A stretch of 64,000 nt of DNA from Planobispora rosea. Lineage in GTDB: Bacteria; Actinomycetota; Actinomycetes; Streptosporangiales; Streptosporangiaceae. This document shows positions 26,946-34,782 of this stretch, piece after piece (the first letter of the stretch is position 1; the number at the start of each line of letters is the position of its first letter). The notes under the pieces were generated by a model. It saw nothing but the letters and a program-made list of their open reading frames with translations. It had not been told where the DNA came from and ran no database searches. The DNA lies in NCBI RefSeq assembly GCF_014648175.1, contig NZ_BMQP01000012.1, positions 124,001 to 188,000 of the forward strand, given 5' to 3'. A program made the translations under genes and the position numbers.

Positions 26946-28048
26946 ATGCGATGGAAGAACTGCGTGCCGCCCGCCCGGCCCATCTGACCGGCGGGCCGGT
27001 CGACCCGCGGACCCGGCAGGCCGAGCTGGCCCGTGCCCTCGCCCAGCCCAGGCAGGTGCCGCGGCGCGGCAGGAAGTCACTGGGCTGGGGGCTGGGCCTG
27101 GCGGGCGCGGCGGCGACCGTGAGCGCGGTCGTGCTGGTCGGTGGGCTGGCCCAGGGACCCGCGTCCGTCGTGTCCCCGACGGCATCGGGTACGGCGGCGC
27201 GGCCGGTCAGCCTCTCCGCGAAGGAGGTGCTGCTCGTGGCCGCGGCCGGCGCGGAGCGCCAGCCCGCCGCCACCGGCGACTACTGGCACGTCTCCAGCCG
27301 CTCCCGCACCCTCCAGCCGGTCGGCGAAGGCTTCGTGATCTCCATAGAGCAGGAGAGTGAGAGCTGGGTGGGCGCCAGGGAGCAGTGGGGCTCCATGCGG
27401 ACCCTGGCCATCAAGCCCGCGACCGACGCCGACCGGGCGGCCTGGGAGAGGGCGGGTTCACCGCGCGAGCTGACCTTCGCGGGCCGCAAGGGGATCACGA
27501 TCAGGGAGCGGGGACAGAAGCCCTACACCGGTCACACGAAGAGCGAGGAGATCTTCTGGCTCGGCCGCAATGTCACCATGGCCGACCTGCGGAGCCTGCC
27601 GACCGATCCGGAGGCGCTCAGGGCCGACCTGCTCCGTTTCTACGAGGGCAAGGACACCGAGGCCGATGTCCCGATGGCGGAGGACCCCTGGCTGTTCCGG
27701 GTGACCGAGGGGCTGATCATGGACATGCCGGTGAGCCCGGAGGTGCGCGCGGCGGCCTTCCGGATGCTGGCGGACCTGCCGTCGGTCACCTCGCTCGGCC
27801 AGGTCACCGACGCCGCCGGGCGCACGGGCACCGCGATCGCGATCGACGGCGCCTCGCAGCGCTCGCCCGGTGACACCGACGAGGGCGTGGTGCAGATACG
27901 GCTGATCATCGACGAGCGGTCCGGCCGCGCGCTGGCGCGCGAGAGCGTGGTCGTCAAACCGGGCGGCATGCAGGCCGGGCTGGAGCCGGGGACGGTGTGG
28001 AACACCACCACCGTCCTCGAAACGGGCTGGACCGACGAGCACCCGTAG
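26942..28048 (+). CDS. CU044_5270 family membrane-anchored protein (presumed partner of the ECF sigma factor)
   Basis: 368 residues: ~45 cytoplasmic N-terminal residues rich in Arg/Pro, one membrane helix at ~45-68 (LGWGLGLAGAAATVSAVVLV), then an extracytoplasmic domain of ~290 residues. This matches the CU044_5270 family, which in Streptosporangiales is encoded right after short ECF sigma factors. It carries no zinc-binding HxxxCxxC anti-sigma motif, so if it restrains the sigma factor it does so in another way (inference). ATGA coupling indicates balanced synthesis of the two. Confidence 0.85.
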   Translation: MNAMEELRAARPAHLTGGPVDPRTRQAELARALAQPRQVPRRGRKSLGWGLGLAGAAATVSAVVLVGGLAQGPASVVSPTASGTAARPVSLSAKEVLLVAAAGAERQPAATGDYWHVSSRSRTLQPVGEGFVISIEQESESWVGAREQWGSMRTLAIKPATDADRAAWERAGSPRELTFAGRKGITIRERGQKPYTGHTKSEEIFWLGRNVTMADLRSLPTDPEALRADLLRFYEGKDTEADVPMAEDPWLFRVTEGLIMDMPVSPEVRAAAFRMLADLPSVTSLGQVTDAAGRTGTAIAIDGASQRSPGDTDEGVVQIRLIIDERSGRALARESVVVKPGGMQAGLEPGTVWNTTTVLETGWTDEHP

Positions 28049-28247
28049 CCGCTCGGCCTGCATCGGGACCCAGGACCGCCGGGCTCGTCGGATGGGGACG
28101 ACGCCGGTCGGCGTGACCGTGACACGACCATGACACGGCGCTGACGGGGCGGGGACACGGCCGGCCGACAGTGGACGGGGCCGACCGGCGGCTGCTCCTG
28201 GCAGCGGATCCGGTCGGCTCCGTGCCGCTGAGGAAGGCTGATCGATC

Positions 28248-29204
28248 GTGACCGAACGCGTACGCGTGGCCGTGCTGGCCGGCGGGCCATCCGCCGAGCA
28301 CGAGGTGTCGCTGCAGTCGGCGCGGGCCGTGCTCGATGCCCTGCCGAGGGATCTGTACGAGCCCGTCCCCGTCGTCATCGACCGGCAGGGCAGGTGGCCG
28401 GTGGAGCTACGACGCGATCTGGCGGACGTGGTCTTCCCCGTGCTGCACGGGCCGTTCGGTGAAGACGGCGTCGTCCAGGGGCACCTGGAGACCCTGGGCA
28501 TCCCGTACGTGGGCTGCGGCGTCCTGGCGTCGGCCGTGGCGATGAACAAGGTCGCGATGCGGCGCGCGTTCCTGGCGGAGGACATCCCGGTCACCCCGCA
28601 TGTGTGGTTCACCGAGCACGAATGGCGCGCCACGACCGACCACTGGGGTCTGGTGAAGGCGCTCGACTGGCCGATGTACGTCAAACCGGCCGCCATGGGC
28701 TCCTCCATCGGCATCTCGCGTGTCACCTCCATGGAGGAGCTGCGCGCGGGAGTGGACCTGGCGCTGACCTACGACCGGACGGTCGTCGTCGAGCAGGGGG
28801 TGACCGCACGCGAGCTCATCTGCGGCGTGCTCGGCGGGCATGACGCGCCGGCGGCCTCGGTTCCCGGCGAGCTCCTCGTGCCCGGCGACTGGCTCGACTA
28901 CGGGGCCAAGTACCTCAGCCAGGCGGAGATCGCCACCATCCCCGCCGTGCTGCCGGAACGGGTGGCCGAGGATGTGCGCGAGCTGGCCCTGCGCGCCTTC
29001 CGGGCGATCGACGGCTACGGCCTGGCCCGGGTCGACTTCCTCTACGGGGAGGACACGGGACGCCTGTACGTGCTGGAGATCAACACCATGCCCGGTTTCA
29101 CCTCCCGCTCCGTCTACGCCAGGGCCTGGGCCGCCAGCGGTGTCGCGTATCCGGACCTGCTGCGCCGCCTCCTCGACCTCGCGTTCACCAGGCGCGGCTC
29201 GTGA
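28248..29204 (+). CDS. ddl: D-alanine--D-alanine ligase family protein
   Basis: 318 residues from GTG 28248. ATP-grasp ligase with AGGPSAEHEVSLQSAR at the N-terminus, HGPFGEDGVVQGHLE, GIPYVGCGVLASAVAMNK, YVKPAAMGSSIGI, and the metal-binding LEINTMPGFTS near the C-terminus. The loop DYGAKYLS keeps the tyrosine characteristic of D-Ala-D-Ala rather than D-Ala-D-lactate ligases. It is somewhat shorter than the 340-370 residues of many housekeeping Ddl enzymes. Followed at once by a broken murF and a racemase, so it looks like a dedicated second copy, as found in cell-wall-modification or dipeptide-resistance clusters, not the housekeeping gene (inference). Confidence 0.88.
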   Translation: MTERVRVAVLAGGPSAEHEVSLQSARAVLDALPRDLYEPVPVVIDRQGRWPVELRRDLADVVFPVLHGPFGEDGVVQGHLETLGIPYVGCGVLASAVAMNKVAMRRAFLAEDIPVTPHVWFTEHEWRATTDHWGLVKALDWPMYVKPAAMGSSIGISRVTSMEELRAGVDLALTYDRTVVVEQGVTARELICGVLGGHDAPAASVPGELLVPGDWLDYGAKYLSQAEIATIPAVLPERVAEDVRELALRAFRAIDGYGLARVDFLYGEDTGRLYVLEINTMPGFTSRSVYARAWAASGVAYPDLLRRLLDLAFTRRGS

Positions 29205-29320
29205 TCCCCATGACGCTGAACGAGATCACGCAGGTCGTCGGCGCGAGCATGCACGACGTGCGCGACCCGGAGGCGACGGTGACGGCGCCCTCGGCGGTCG
29301 ACTCCCGCGAGGCGGTGCCT
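29201..29320 (+). pseudogene. murF: murF remnant: first 40 codons only
   Basis: GTG 29201 overlaps the ddl stop and opens MIPMTLNEITQVVGASMHDV then DPEATVTAP and VDSREAVP, which is the N-terminus of UDP-MurNAc-tripeptide--D-Ala-D-Ala ligase. Homology ends after SREAVP; the ATP-binding and ligase domains (over 400 codons) are absent and 37 bp later the racemase gene begins. The start and coupling to ddl are intact, so the loss was a clean internal deletion. Confidence 0.75.
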
Positions 29321-29357
29321 GACCAGCCGACCAGCACAAGCCAACGAACGGAGTTCC

Positions 29358-30050
<693 letters not shown>

Positions 30051-30095
30051 CGTACCCTCGGGCGGGCCCTTCCAGGGCTCGGGTACAGACGCCGA

Positions 30096-30123
30096 TGCCG
30101 GTGAGGCGGGAGCCTCACCGGCA
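30096..30123. terminator. 12-bp perfect stem between convergent genes
   Basis: TGCCGGTGAGGC-GGGA-GCCTCACCGGCA; ends 14 bp before the stop of the convergent membrane protein gene and can serve both genes. Confidence 0.85.
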
Positions 30124-30136
30124 CTGCTCCGGGTCG

Positions 30137-30940
30137 TCATCCTCGCGGGCCGAAGCCGGTCATCAGGACGTGGACGGCGATGAGGACGGCGACCCAGATC
30201 ATGGCGCGCCGGGACGGTGCGGGACCGTTGCGCAGCAGCGAGACGCCCAGCGGGATGAAGGCGAGGCACAGGCCGCCCACGGCGATGAAGGACTGCGGTT
30301 CGGTGCCCTTGAGGGGGCCCAGGGCCAGGGCCGACATCAGGCCCAGGGCGATGGAGCGGCCCAGGCCCAGGGCGCCGGAGCGCCAGGCGCCGACGGCCAG
30401 CACGATCCAGCCGAAGAAGGCCGGTCCGGACATGGTCCTGAACGGGTGCCACAGGGTCTCACGCCAGGCGTCGTAGTAACCGGTGATGCCCTCCAGCATG
30501 GCGGGCAGGCCCAGGACGTCGGTCAGGTGGAAGGCCAGGTGGTCGATGCCGAACTGGAAGGTCCGGGTGAACAGGCCGATCATCACCAGGCAGCCGCCCC
30601 ACATCCCCCACAGCGGGTGGGTGGCGGAGATCCTCTGCGCCAGCGTCATCACCGCCGGCCACAGCAGCACGAAGCCGAAGGCGAAGCAGGCGTAGGCGGC
30701 GGTGATGAGGGCGGGCTGCTGGCTGTAGGCGTGCAGCTGGTAGGGGACGAAGTAGTAGAACTCCGAGCGCAGGATGGTCCCGGCCAGGATCAGGGTGGGA
30801 CCGACGATCAGCGAGATGCCGCTGACCCATCGGCCGGGAAATGCGGGCTGGCGGTCCAGGTTGGCGGCGGCGTTGGCGGACCGGCGGTCCGTGCCGGTCC
30901 GCCGCCAGCGGGTGATGCGTTCCTGAAGATCAATGCTCAT
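30137..30940 (-). CDS. Polytopic membrane protein, function unknown
   Basis: 267 residues with six to seven membrane helices after a basic ~38-residue N-terminal tail. Motifs seen include GRWVSGISLIVGPTLILAG, SEFYYFVPYQLHAY and MWGGCLVMIGLFTRTFQFGI. I do not assign a family. Its 5' region carries, 147 bp upstream, one copy of a 40-bp element also found before the histidine kinase gene at 33730, so it probably belongs to that two-component regulon. Confidence 0.7.
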   Translation of the reverse strand: MSIDLQERITRWRRTGTDRRSANAAANLDRQPAFPGRWVSGISLIVGPTLILAGTILRSEFYYFVPYQLHAYSQQPALITAAYACFAFGFVLLWPAVMTLAQRISATHPLWGMWGGCLVMIGLFTRTFQFGIDHLAFHLTDVLGLPAMLEGITGYYDAWRETLWHPFRTMSGPAFFGWIVLAVGAWRSGALGLGRSIALGLMSALALGPLKGTEPQSFIAVGGLCLAFIPLGVSLLRNGPAPSRRAMIWVAVLIAVHVLMTGFGPRG

Positions 30941-31086
30941 GATTGCCGTCCATCGTGTCCGTGTTCAGTGCGCCCCGGGCCGGTCCGCCGGGCACATGAG
31001 AATGGTGCTGGCCGGGGCGGGGCGCGCGCGTCTGGCTCGGGTCGCATCTTGACGGGCGGGCACGGGCGGGCGGTGCGACTGCAGAC

Positions 31087-31126
31087 GGATGCGGATGTCT
31101 GACCGTGGGCAGATGCCGAGTGATCT
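31087..31126 (+). promoter_or_regulatory. 40-bp shared regulatory element, copy A
   Basis: Begins GGATGCGGATGTCTGACC and ends GTGATCT; 37 of 40 positions match, in inverted orientation, the element at 33752-33791. It lies 147 bp upstream of the membrane protein gene that starts at 30940. The core on the other strand is GCATCTGCCCACGGTC. Confidence 0.7.
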
Positions 31127-31145
31127 GTTGCGGCGATGACTTCCG

Positions 31146-31177
31146 CCGTGGAGTGGCGGCGGAGCCGCACTCCACGG
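31146..31177. terminator. GC-rich hairpin next to regulatory copy A
   Basis: CCGTGGAGTG and CACTCCACGG form a perfect 10-bp stem, with an inner CGGC/GCCG pairing, 20 bp beyond element A. Could act as a terminator or block between the element and the methyltransferase remnant. Confidence 0.55.
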
Positions 31178-31394
31178 GGTCGGGCCCTCGCTGGTTCCGC
31201 AGACGCCACCACAAGGCCGCTGTCGATCAAACCAATGGATTCTTGGGCAAGTCAGTGGAGGAGAAGTCACTCCCGCCCATGGCTGATCAATATGGTGGAA
31301 TAACGATCAAGCGACAGCCCGTGGAGTGACACGCTATCCAGGCCACAGGTCTGGCACGAGGACGACGACGGTGACGGTCAGAAAGGTGGTGCCG

Positions 31395-31714
31395 ATGTCC
31401 GGCGCGCAGTTGTACGACACCATCGGAGCCGACTACACCGTGACACGGCGCACTGAACCGCGCATCGCCGCGCAGATCTGGGCCGCCCTCGGCGACGCCC
31501 GGACCGTGCTGAACGTCGGGGCCGGCCGGAGGCGTACCTGGAGGAGAGCGTCCGTCGCGGGGTGTCGGTCTGGGCCAGAGTCGGGCCGGACGCCGAGCGG
31601 CGCGCGGTGCACAGCCTCCGCCAGGACCTCGCGTCCGGTCACTGGGCCGAACGCAACCGGGACCTCCTCGATCTCGACGCGGCAGATCTCGGCCTCCGCC
31701 TGCTGATCGCCTGA
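31395..31714 (+). pseudogene. SAM-dependent methyltransferase with internal deletion
   Basis: ATG 31395 opens MSGAQLYDTIGADYTVTRRT and reaches the SAM-binding motif VLNVGAG at ~31520. The frame then shifts: the sequence that follows reads, in another frame, EAYLEESVRRGVSVWARVGP, WAERNRDLLDLDAADLGLRL and a stop at 31712-31714, which is the C-terminus of the same methyltransferase family. About 130-150 codons of the catalytic domain are missing at the junction near 31523, so the gene is dead. Confidence 0.75.
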
Positions 31715-31774
31715 ACCCGCGCCGCGGCCGGTCACCGGCGATCGCCTGAACCTTCGCCGCGGCCGGTCACCGGC
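31705..31774. repeat. 35-bp tandem duplication
   Basis: Two adjacent 35-bp copies (31705-31739, 31740-31774) starting GATCGCCTGAACC and ending GGTCACCGGC, differing at two positions. The first covers the stop of the methyltransferase remnant and the second the last codons of the convergent response regulator. Confidence 0.9.
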
Positions 31775-32531
31775 GGCCGTCCGGGTTGGTGACCAGCCCG
31801 CCCTCGTAGGCGGCGATGACGAGCTGGGCCCGGTCCCGGGCGTTCAGCTTGGCCAGGAGACGGCTGATGTGGGTCTTGACCGTGCCGACGGTGAGGTGCA
31901 GGTGCCCGGCGATCTCGGAGTTGGACATGCCCCTGCCGATGAGGGCGAGCACCTCGCGCTCGCGTCGGGTGATGTCGTTGAGGTCGCGTGAGGCCGGGGC
32001 GTGGCGGGGACCGTGCAGGAACTCGGTGATGAGCCGGCGGGTCACGGTGGGCGCCAGCAGCGCCTCGCCGGAGGCGACGACGCGGATGGCGGCCAGGAGC
32101 TCGCCGGCGGTGGCGCTTTTGATCAGGAAGCCGCTGGCGCCGGCCTGCAGCGACGCGTACACGTAGTCGTCCTGGTCGAACGTGGTGAGGATCAGTACGC
32201 GCGCGCCGGCACTGGCAGGGTCGGCGCAGATGCGTCTGGTCGCCTCGATGCCGTCCATGTCGGGCATGCGCACGTCCATGAGGATGACGTCGGGCCGATG
32301 CCGGTGGGCCAGGAGTACGGCTTCGGCCCCGGTGCCCGCCTCGCCCACGACGGACATCCCCGGCGTGGCGTCGATGAGGACCTTGAAGCTGTCGCGGATC
32401 AGAACCTGGTCCTCGGCGAGCAGGACCCGGATCGGCCGGGGCGGGTTGTGCGGGGCGTCGCCGACGCTCATGTCGTCGCCGCTCATGTCGTGGGTGCTCA
32501 TGTGGTCGCCGCTCATGTCGTGGGTGCTCAT
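31767..32531 (-). CDS. NarL/LuxR-type response regulator with repetitive N-terminus
   Basis: 254 residues. Receiver domain from ~34 (RVLLAEDQVLIRDSFKVLID) with phospho-acceptor D86 (LMDVRMPDMDG), LuxR HTH near the C-terminus (LTVGTVKTHISRLLAKLNAR). The first 25 residues are an unusual tandem repeat, MSTHDMSGDH then MSTHDMSGDD, giving five in-frame ATGs before the receiver. The first ATG overlaps the histidine kinase stop (ATGA), supporting the full-length start, but initiation at any of the others would give an otherwise normal regulator. Cognate of the kinase encoded just upstream. Confidence 0.92.
   Translation of the reverse strand: MSTHDMSGDHMSTHDMSGDDMSVGDAPHNPPRPIRVLLAEDQVLIRDSFKVLIDATPGMSVVGEAGTGAEAVLLAHRHRPDVILMDVRMPDMDGIEATRRICADPASAGARVLILTTFDQDDYVYASLQAGASGFLIKSATAGELLAAIRVVASGEALLAPTVTRRLITEFLHGPRHAPASRDLNDITRREREVLALIGRGMSNSEIAGHLHLTVGTVKTHISRLLAKLNARDRAQLVIAAYEGGLVTNPDGRR
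32472..32531 (-). repeat. 30-bp tandem duplication at the response regulator start
   Basis: Two 30-bp units (32502-32531 and 32472-32501) differ by one base (codon His/Asp) and encode MSTHDMSGD twice. Each unit carries two ATGs. Confidence 0.95.
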
Positions 32532-33730
32532 GCCGGGGCGCCTTCCGGGTCGTAGGGCAGTCGGGCCGACACGTGGAAGCCTCCTCCGGGCCGGGGTCCC
32601 GCGCTGAACGTGCCGCCGTACAGCTTGGCCCGTTCGCGCATGCCGATCAGGCCGTGACCGCCGTGCTCGGCGCGCGGCGGCCGGCCGTGGCGGGGACCGT
32701 CGTCGATGACCTCGATCACGGCCTCACGCCCGTCGACGTCCACGGTGACCGCGCAGCGGGTGGGTCCCACGTGGGTGACGACGTTGGTCAGGGACTGCTG
32801 AACGATCCGGTACACCGACATCGCGACCGCGGCGGGCAGCGCGGCCTCCTCGCGGACGGCCAGCTCCACCTCGATCCCGGCCGAGCGGGCGTGAGCGGCC
32901 AGTTCGGGCAGGTCGGCCAGGCCGGGCACGGGAAGATGGGCCTGCTGGGGATCGCCGTCGGCGCGCAGCAGGTTGAGCACCCGGTGGATCTCGGCCAGCG
33001 TGCTGCGGCTGGTCTGCTCGATGACGGCCAGCGCGGCGCGGGCCTCCTGCGGGCGGGCCTCGGCGACGTGGTTGGCCACGGTGGCCTTGACCGCGATCAG
33101 GCTCATGCTGTGGCCGATGACGTCGTGCAGCTCCCGGGCGATGCGCCGGCGCTCGTCGGACACCGCGGACTCGGCCAGGTGGCGCACCAGGCGGGCGGTG
33201 GTGTTCCGCTTCCAGCGCGCCACCGCGCCGATGGCCCATGCGGCGGTCAGGAGCACACCGATCATGCCCATCTCGATCGGCCAGGCCGGTGGCAGCTCAC
33301 TGGGCGTGGCCGGGGGCGCGAGGCCGGGGAACACCTGCGCGTAGAAGACCAGGACCGCGGTCGCCGCGGCGGACAGGCAGGCCGCCAGGGCCGCTGCCGA
33401 CCACGCGACCGGGGCGGTGGAGGCCACCAGGTACAGCACGAGCACGGTCGGCACGAACGACACCCAGATCGCGCCCGCCGCGACGGCGCCGGCCACGGTC
33501 GTCGCCAGGGCCGCGGCGCACGCGAGAGCGAGCATGACCCGCGGCCGGCGCCGCCGGAGGACGATCGGGAAGCCCAGGACCACCGCCACCGGCCAGGCCA
33601 GCCAGGCGGGCCAGGGCGAGGACGGCCCCGGCGGATCGACCATGGCGTACCTGATGAGGAGCGCCACGGCGACCGCCGCCACCGCGTCGGCGACATCCCT
33701 CGCGCCGAGCCGCCATCCAGCCCATTTCAT
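32528..33730 (-). CDS. NarL-type sensor histidine kinase
   Basis: 400 residues: five to six membrane segments in residues 10-175, no large extracellular domain, HisKA_3 with H202 in RRRIARELHDVIGHSM, HATPase_c with RIVQQSLTNVVTHVGP and GHGLIGMRERAKLYGG. Upstream, TATAAG (33747-33752 on this strand) forms a -10 17 nt from the ATG, and the 40-bp shared element lies directly over the -35 region, indicating control by its own response regulator or another factor. Confidence 0.92.
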   Translation of the reverse strand: MKWAGWRLGARDVADAVAAVAVALLIRYAMVDPPGPSSPWPAWLAWPVAVVLGFPIVLRRRRPRVMLALACAAALATTVAGAVAAGAIWVSFVPTVLVLYLVASTAPVAWSAAALAACLSAAATAVLVFYAQVFPGLAPPATPSELPPAWPIEMGMIGVLLTAAWAIGAVARWKRNTTARLVRHLAESAVSDERRRIARELHDVIGHSMSLIAVKATVANHVAEARPQEARAALAVIEQTSRSTLAEIHRVLNLLRADGDPQQAHLPVPGLADLPELAAHARSAGIEVELAVREEAALPAAVAMSVYRIVQQSLTNVVTHVGPTRCAVTVDVDGREAVIEVIDDGPRHGRPPRAEHGGHGLIGMRERAKLYGGTFSAGPRPGGGFHVSARLPYDPEGAPA

Positions 33731-33751
33731 GAGGTGAAGGTATCGCCTTAT

Positions 33752-33791
33752 AGATCATCCGGCATCTGCCCACGGTCGGACATCCGCATCC
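33752..33791 (-). promoter_or_regulatory. 40-bp shared regulatory element, copy B
   Basis: Lies immediately upstream of the -10 of the histidine kinase gene and matches copy A (31087-31126) at 37 of 40 positions in inverted orientation. On the plus strand its core GCATCTGCCCACGGTC (33762-33777) is followed 24 bp on by a related GCATCCGCCCAGGGTC (33786-33801), giving direct repeats two helical turns apart, as expected for cooperative binding. Confidence 0.7.
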
Positions 33792-33826
33792 GCCCAGGGT
33801 CATACCACCGGCCGGCACGGGCCCGC

Positions 33827-33847
33827 ACCGCTTCAAAAGTCGTTGCA
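33827..33847 (-). repeat. Third copy of the IS-end-like sequence
   Basis: ACCGCTTCAAAAGTCGTTGCA matches 19 of 21 bases of the repeat at 53094-53120, which truncates another gene. It may mark an old insertion-sequence end in this intergenic region. Confidence 0.5.
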
Positions 33848-33989
33848 GGGAACCTCGATCCGCGGGCCGGCCGGAGATCGCCGATCACTCCCAAGTCGTA
33901 CGGAGATCGGCCCTCCCAGGTGATCATGAGGCCGATCCCATGGCGTAGCCTGCCGAGGGCGGACAGGCCGGCGGAAGAGGTGCGGGTGA

Positions 33990-34103
33990 ATGACGATCGG
34001 GATGACGGGCTGGCTCGCGGTGGTGGGCTTCTGGCTGATCATCGGCCGTAGGACCTGCGACGGGGCGGGCCGTATCGCCCCGGACGGCGAACGCCGGGAG
34101 TGA
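33990..34103 (+). CDS. Possible 37-residue membrane peptide
   Basis: ATG 33990 reads MTIGMTGWLAVVGFWLIIGR then a hydrophilic tail RTCDGAGRIAPDGERRE, i.e. one short membrane helix and a basic/acidic end. GAAGAGG lies ~10 nt upstream. It fills the gap between two two-component systems (33731-34143), divergent from the first and convergent with the second. No homologue recognised; small size makes it uncertain. The remainder of that gap holds the kinase promoter and the IS-end-like sequence. Confidence 0.4.
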   Translation: MTIGMTGWLAVVGFWLIIGRRTCDGAGRIAPDGERRE

Positions 34104-34143
34104 TCCGCCGGACGGCCGACGTGGCGGTGGAAGGTGGGAGGCG

Positions 34144-34782
34144 TCAGGTGAGCCCCGCCTCGCGGGCGCGGGCGATGGCCTCGGCGCGGTCGGCCACGCC
34201 CAGTTCGGTGAAGATGTTGGACAGGTGGTTCTGCACGGTCTTCGGCTTGATCCGTAGCTGCCGGGCGATCTCGCCGTTGCGGAACCCGGCGGCGACCAGC
34301 GCGAGGACCTCCCGCTCCCGGTTGGTCAGCTGCGGGAAGTGCGGTGTCGGGCCGGGTCGCCGGAAGTGGTGCGCCACCTGGGTCGCGATCCCGCTGCCGA
34401 AGACCAGGTGACCCGAGGCGACGGCGGTGATCGCCTGCACCAGCTCCGGCAGCGGCGACGTCTTGAGCAGGTAGCCGCAGGCGCCCGACCGGATCGCGGA
34501 GACGACATACTCCTCCCGGTCGAAGCTGCTCAGGATCATCACCCGGGCCTCAGGGCGGCCCGCCACGATCTGGGCGGTGGCTTCGATGCCGGAGAAGTCC
34601 GGCATCCGGATGTCCAGCACGACCACGTCGGGCCGCTGGTCGGCGGCGAGCGCGACGATCCCGGCGCTCGTGGTGGCGGTGCCCACCAGCCGCATGCCGG
34701 GCGAGCACGACACGACCAGCTTGAGCCCTTCGAGAAAGGTCGGGTGGTCGTCGGCGATCGCCACGCTGAACGGCTCACTCAT
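34144..34782 (-). CDS. NarL/LuxR-type response regulator
   Basis: 212 residues: receiver with phospho-acceptor D57 (VVVLDIRMPDFSG), LLKTSPLPELVQAI at the conserved Lys, and LuxR HTH (LTNREREVLALVAAGFRNGE, LRIKPKTVQNHLSNIF). Overlaps the 3' end of its kinase gene by 8 bp; cognate pair. Confidence 0.94.
   Translation of the reverse strand: MSEPFSVAIADDHPTFLEGLKLVVSCSPGMRLVGTATTSAGIVALAADQRPDVVVLDIRMPDFSGIEATAQIVAGRPEARVMILSSFDREEYVVSAIRSGACGYLLKTSPLPELVQAITAVASGHLVFGSGIATQVAHHFRRPGPTPHFPQLTNREREVLALVAAGFRNGEIARQLRIKPKTVQNHLSNIFTELGVADRAEAIARAREAGLT

Noticed and set aside
31105..31329. Possible 74-residue ORF downstream of element A
   Set aside because: Cys/Arg/His-rich, no ribosome site, spans a strong hairpin; not protein-like.
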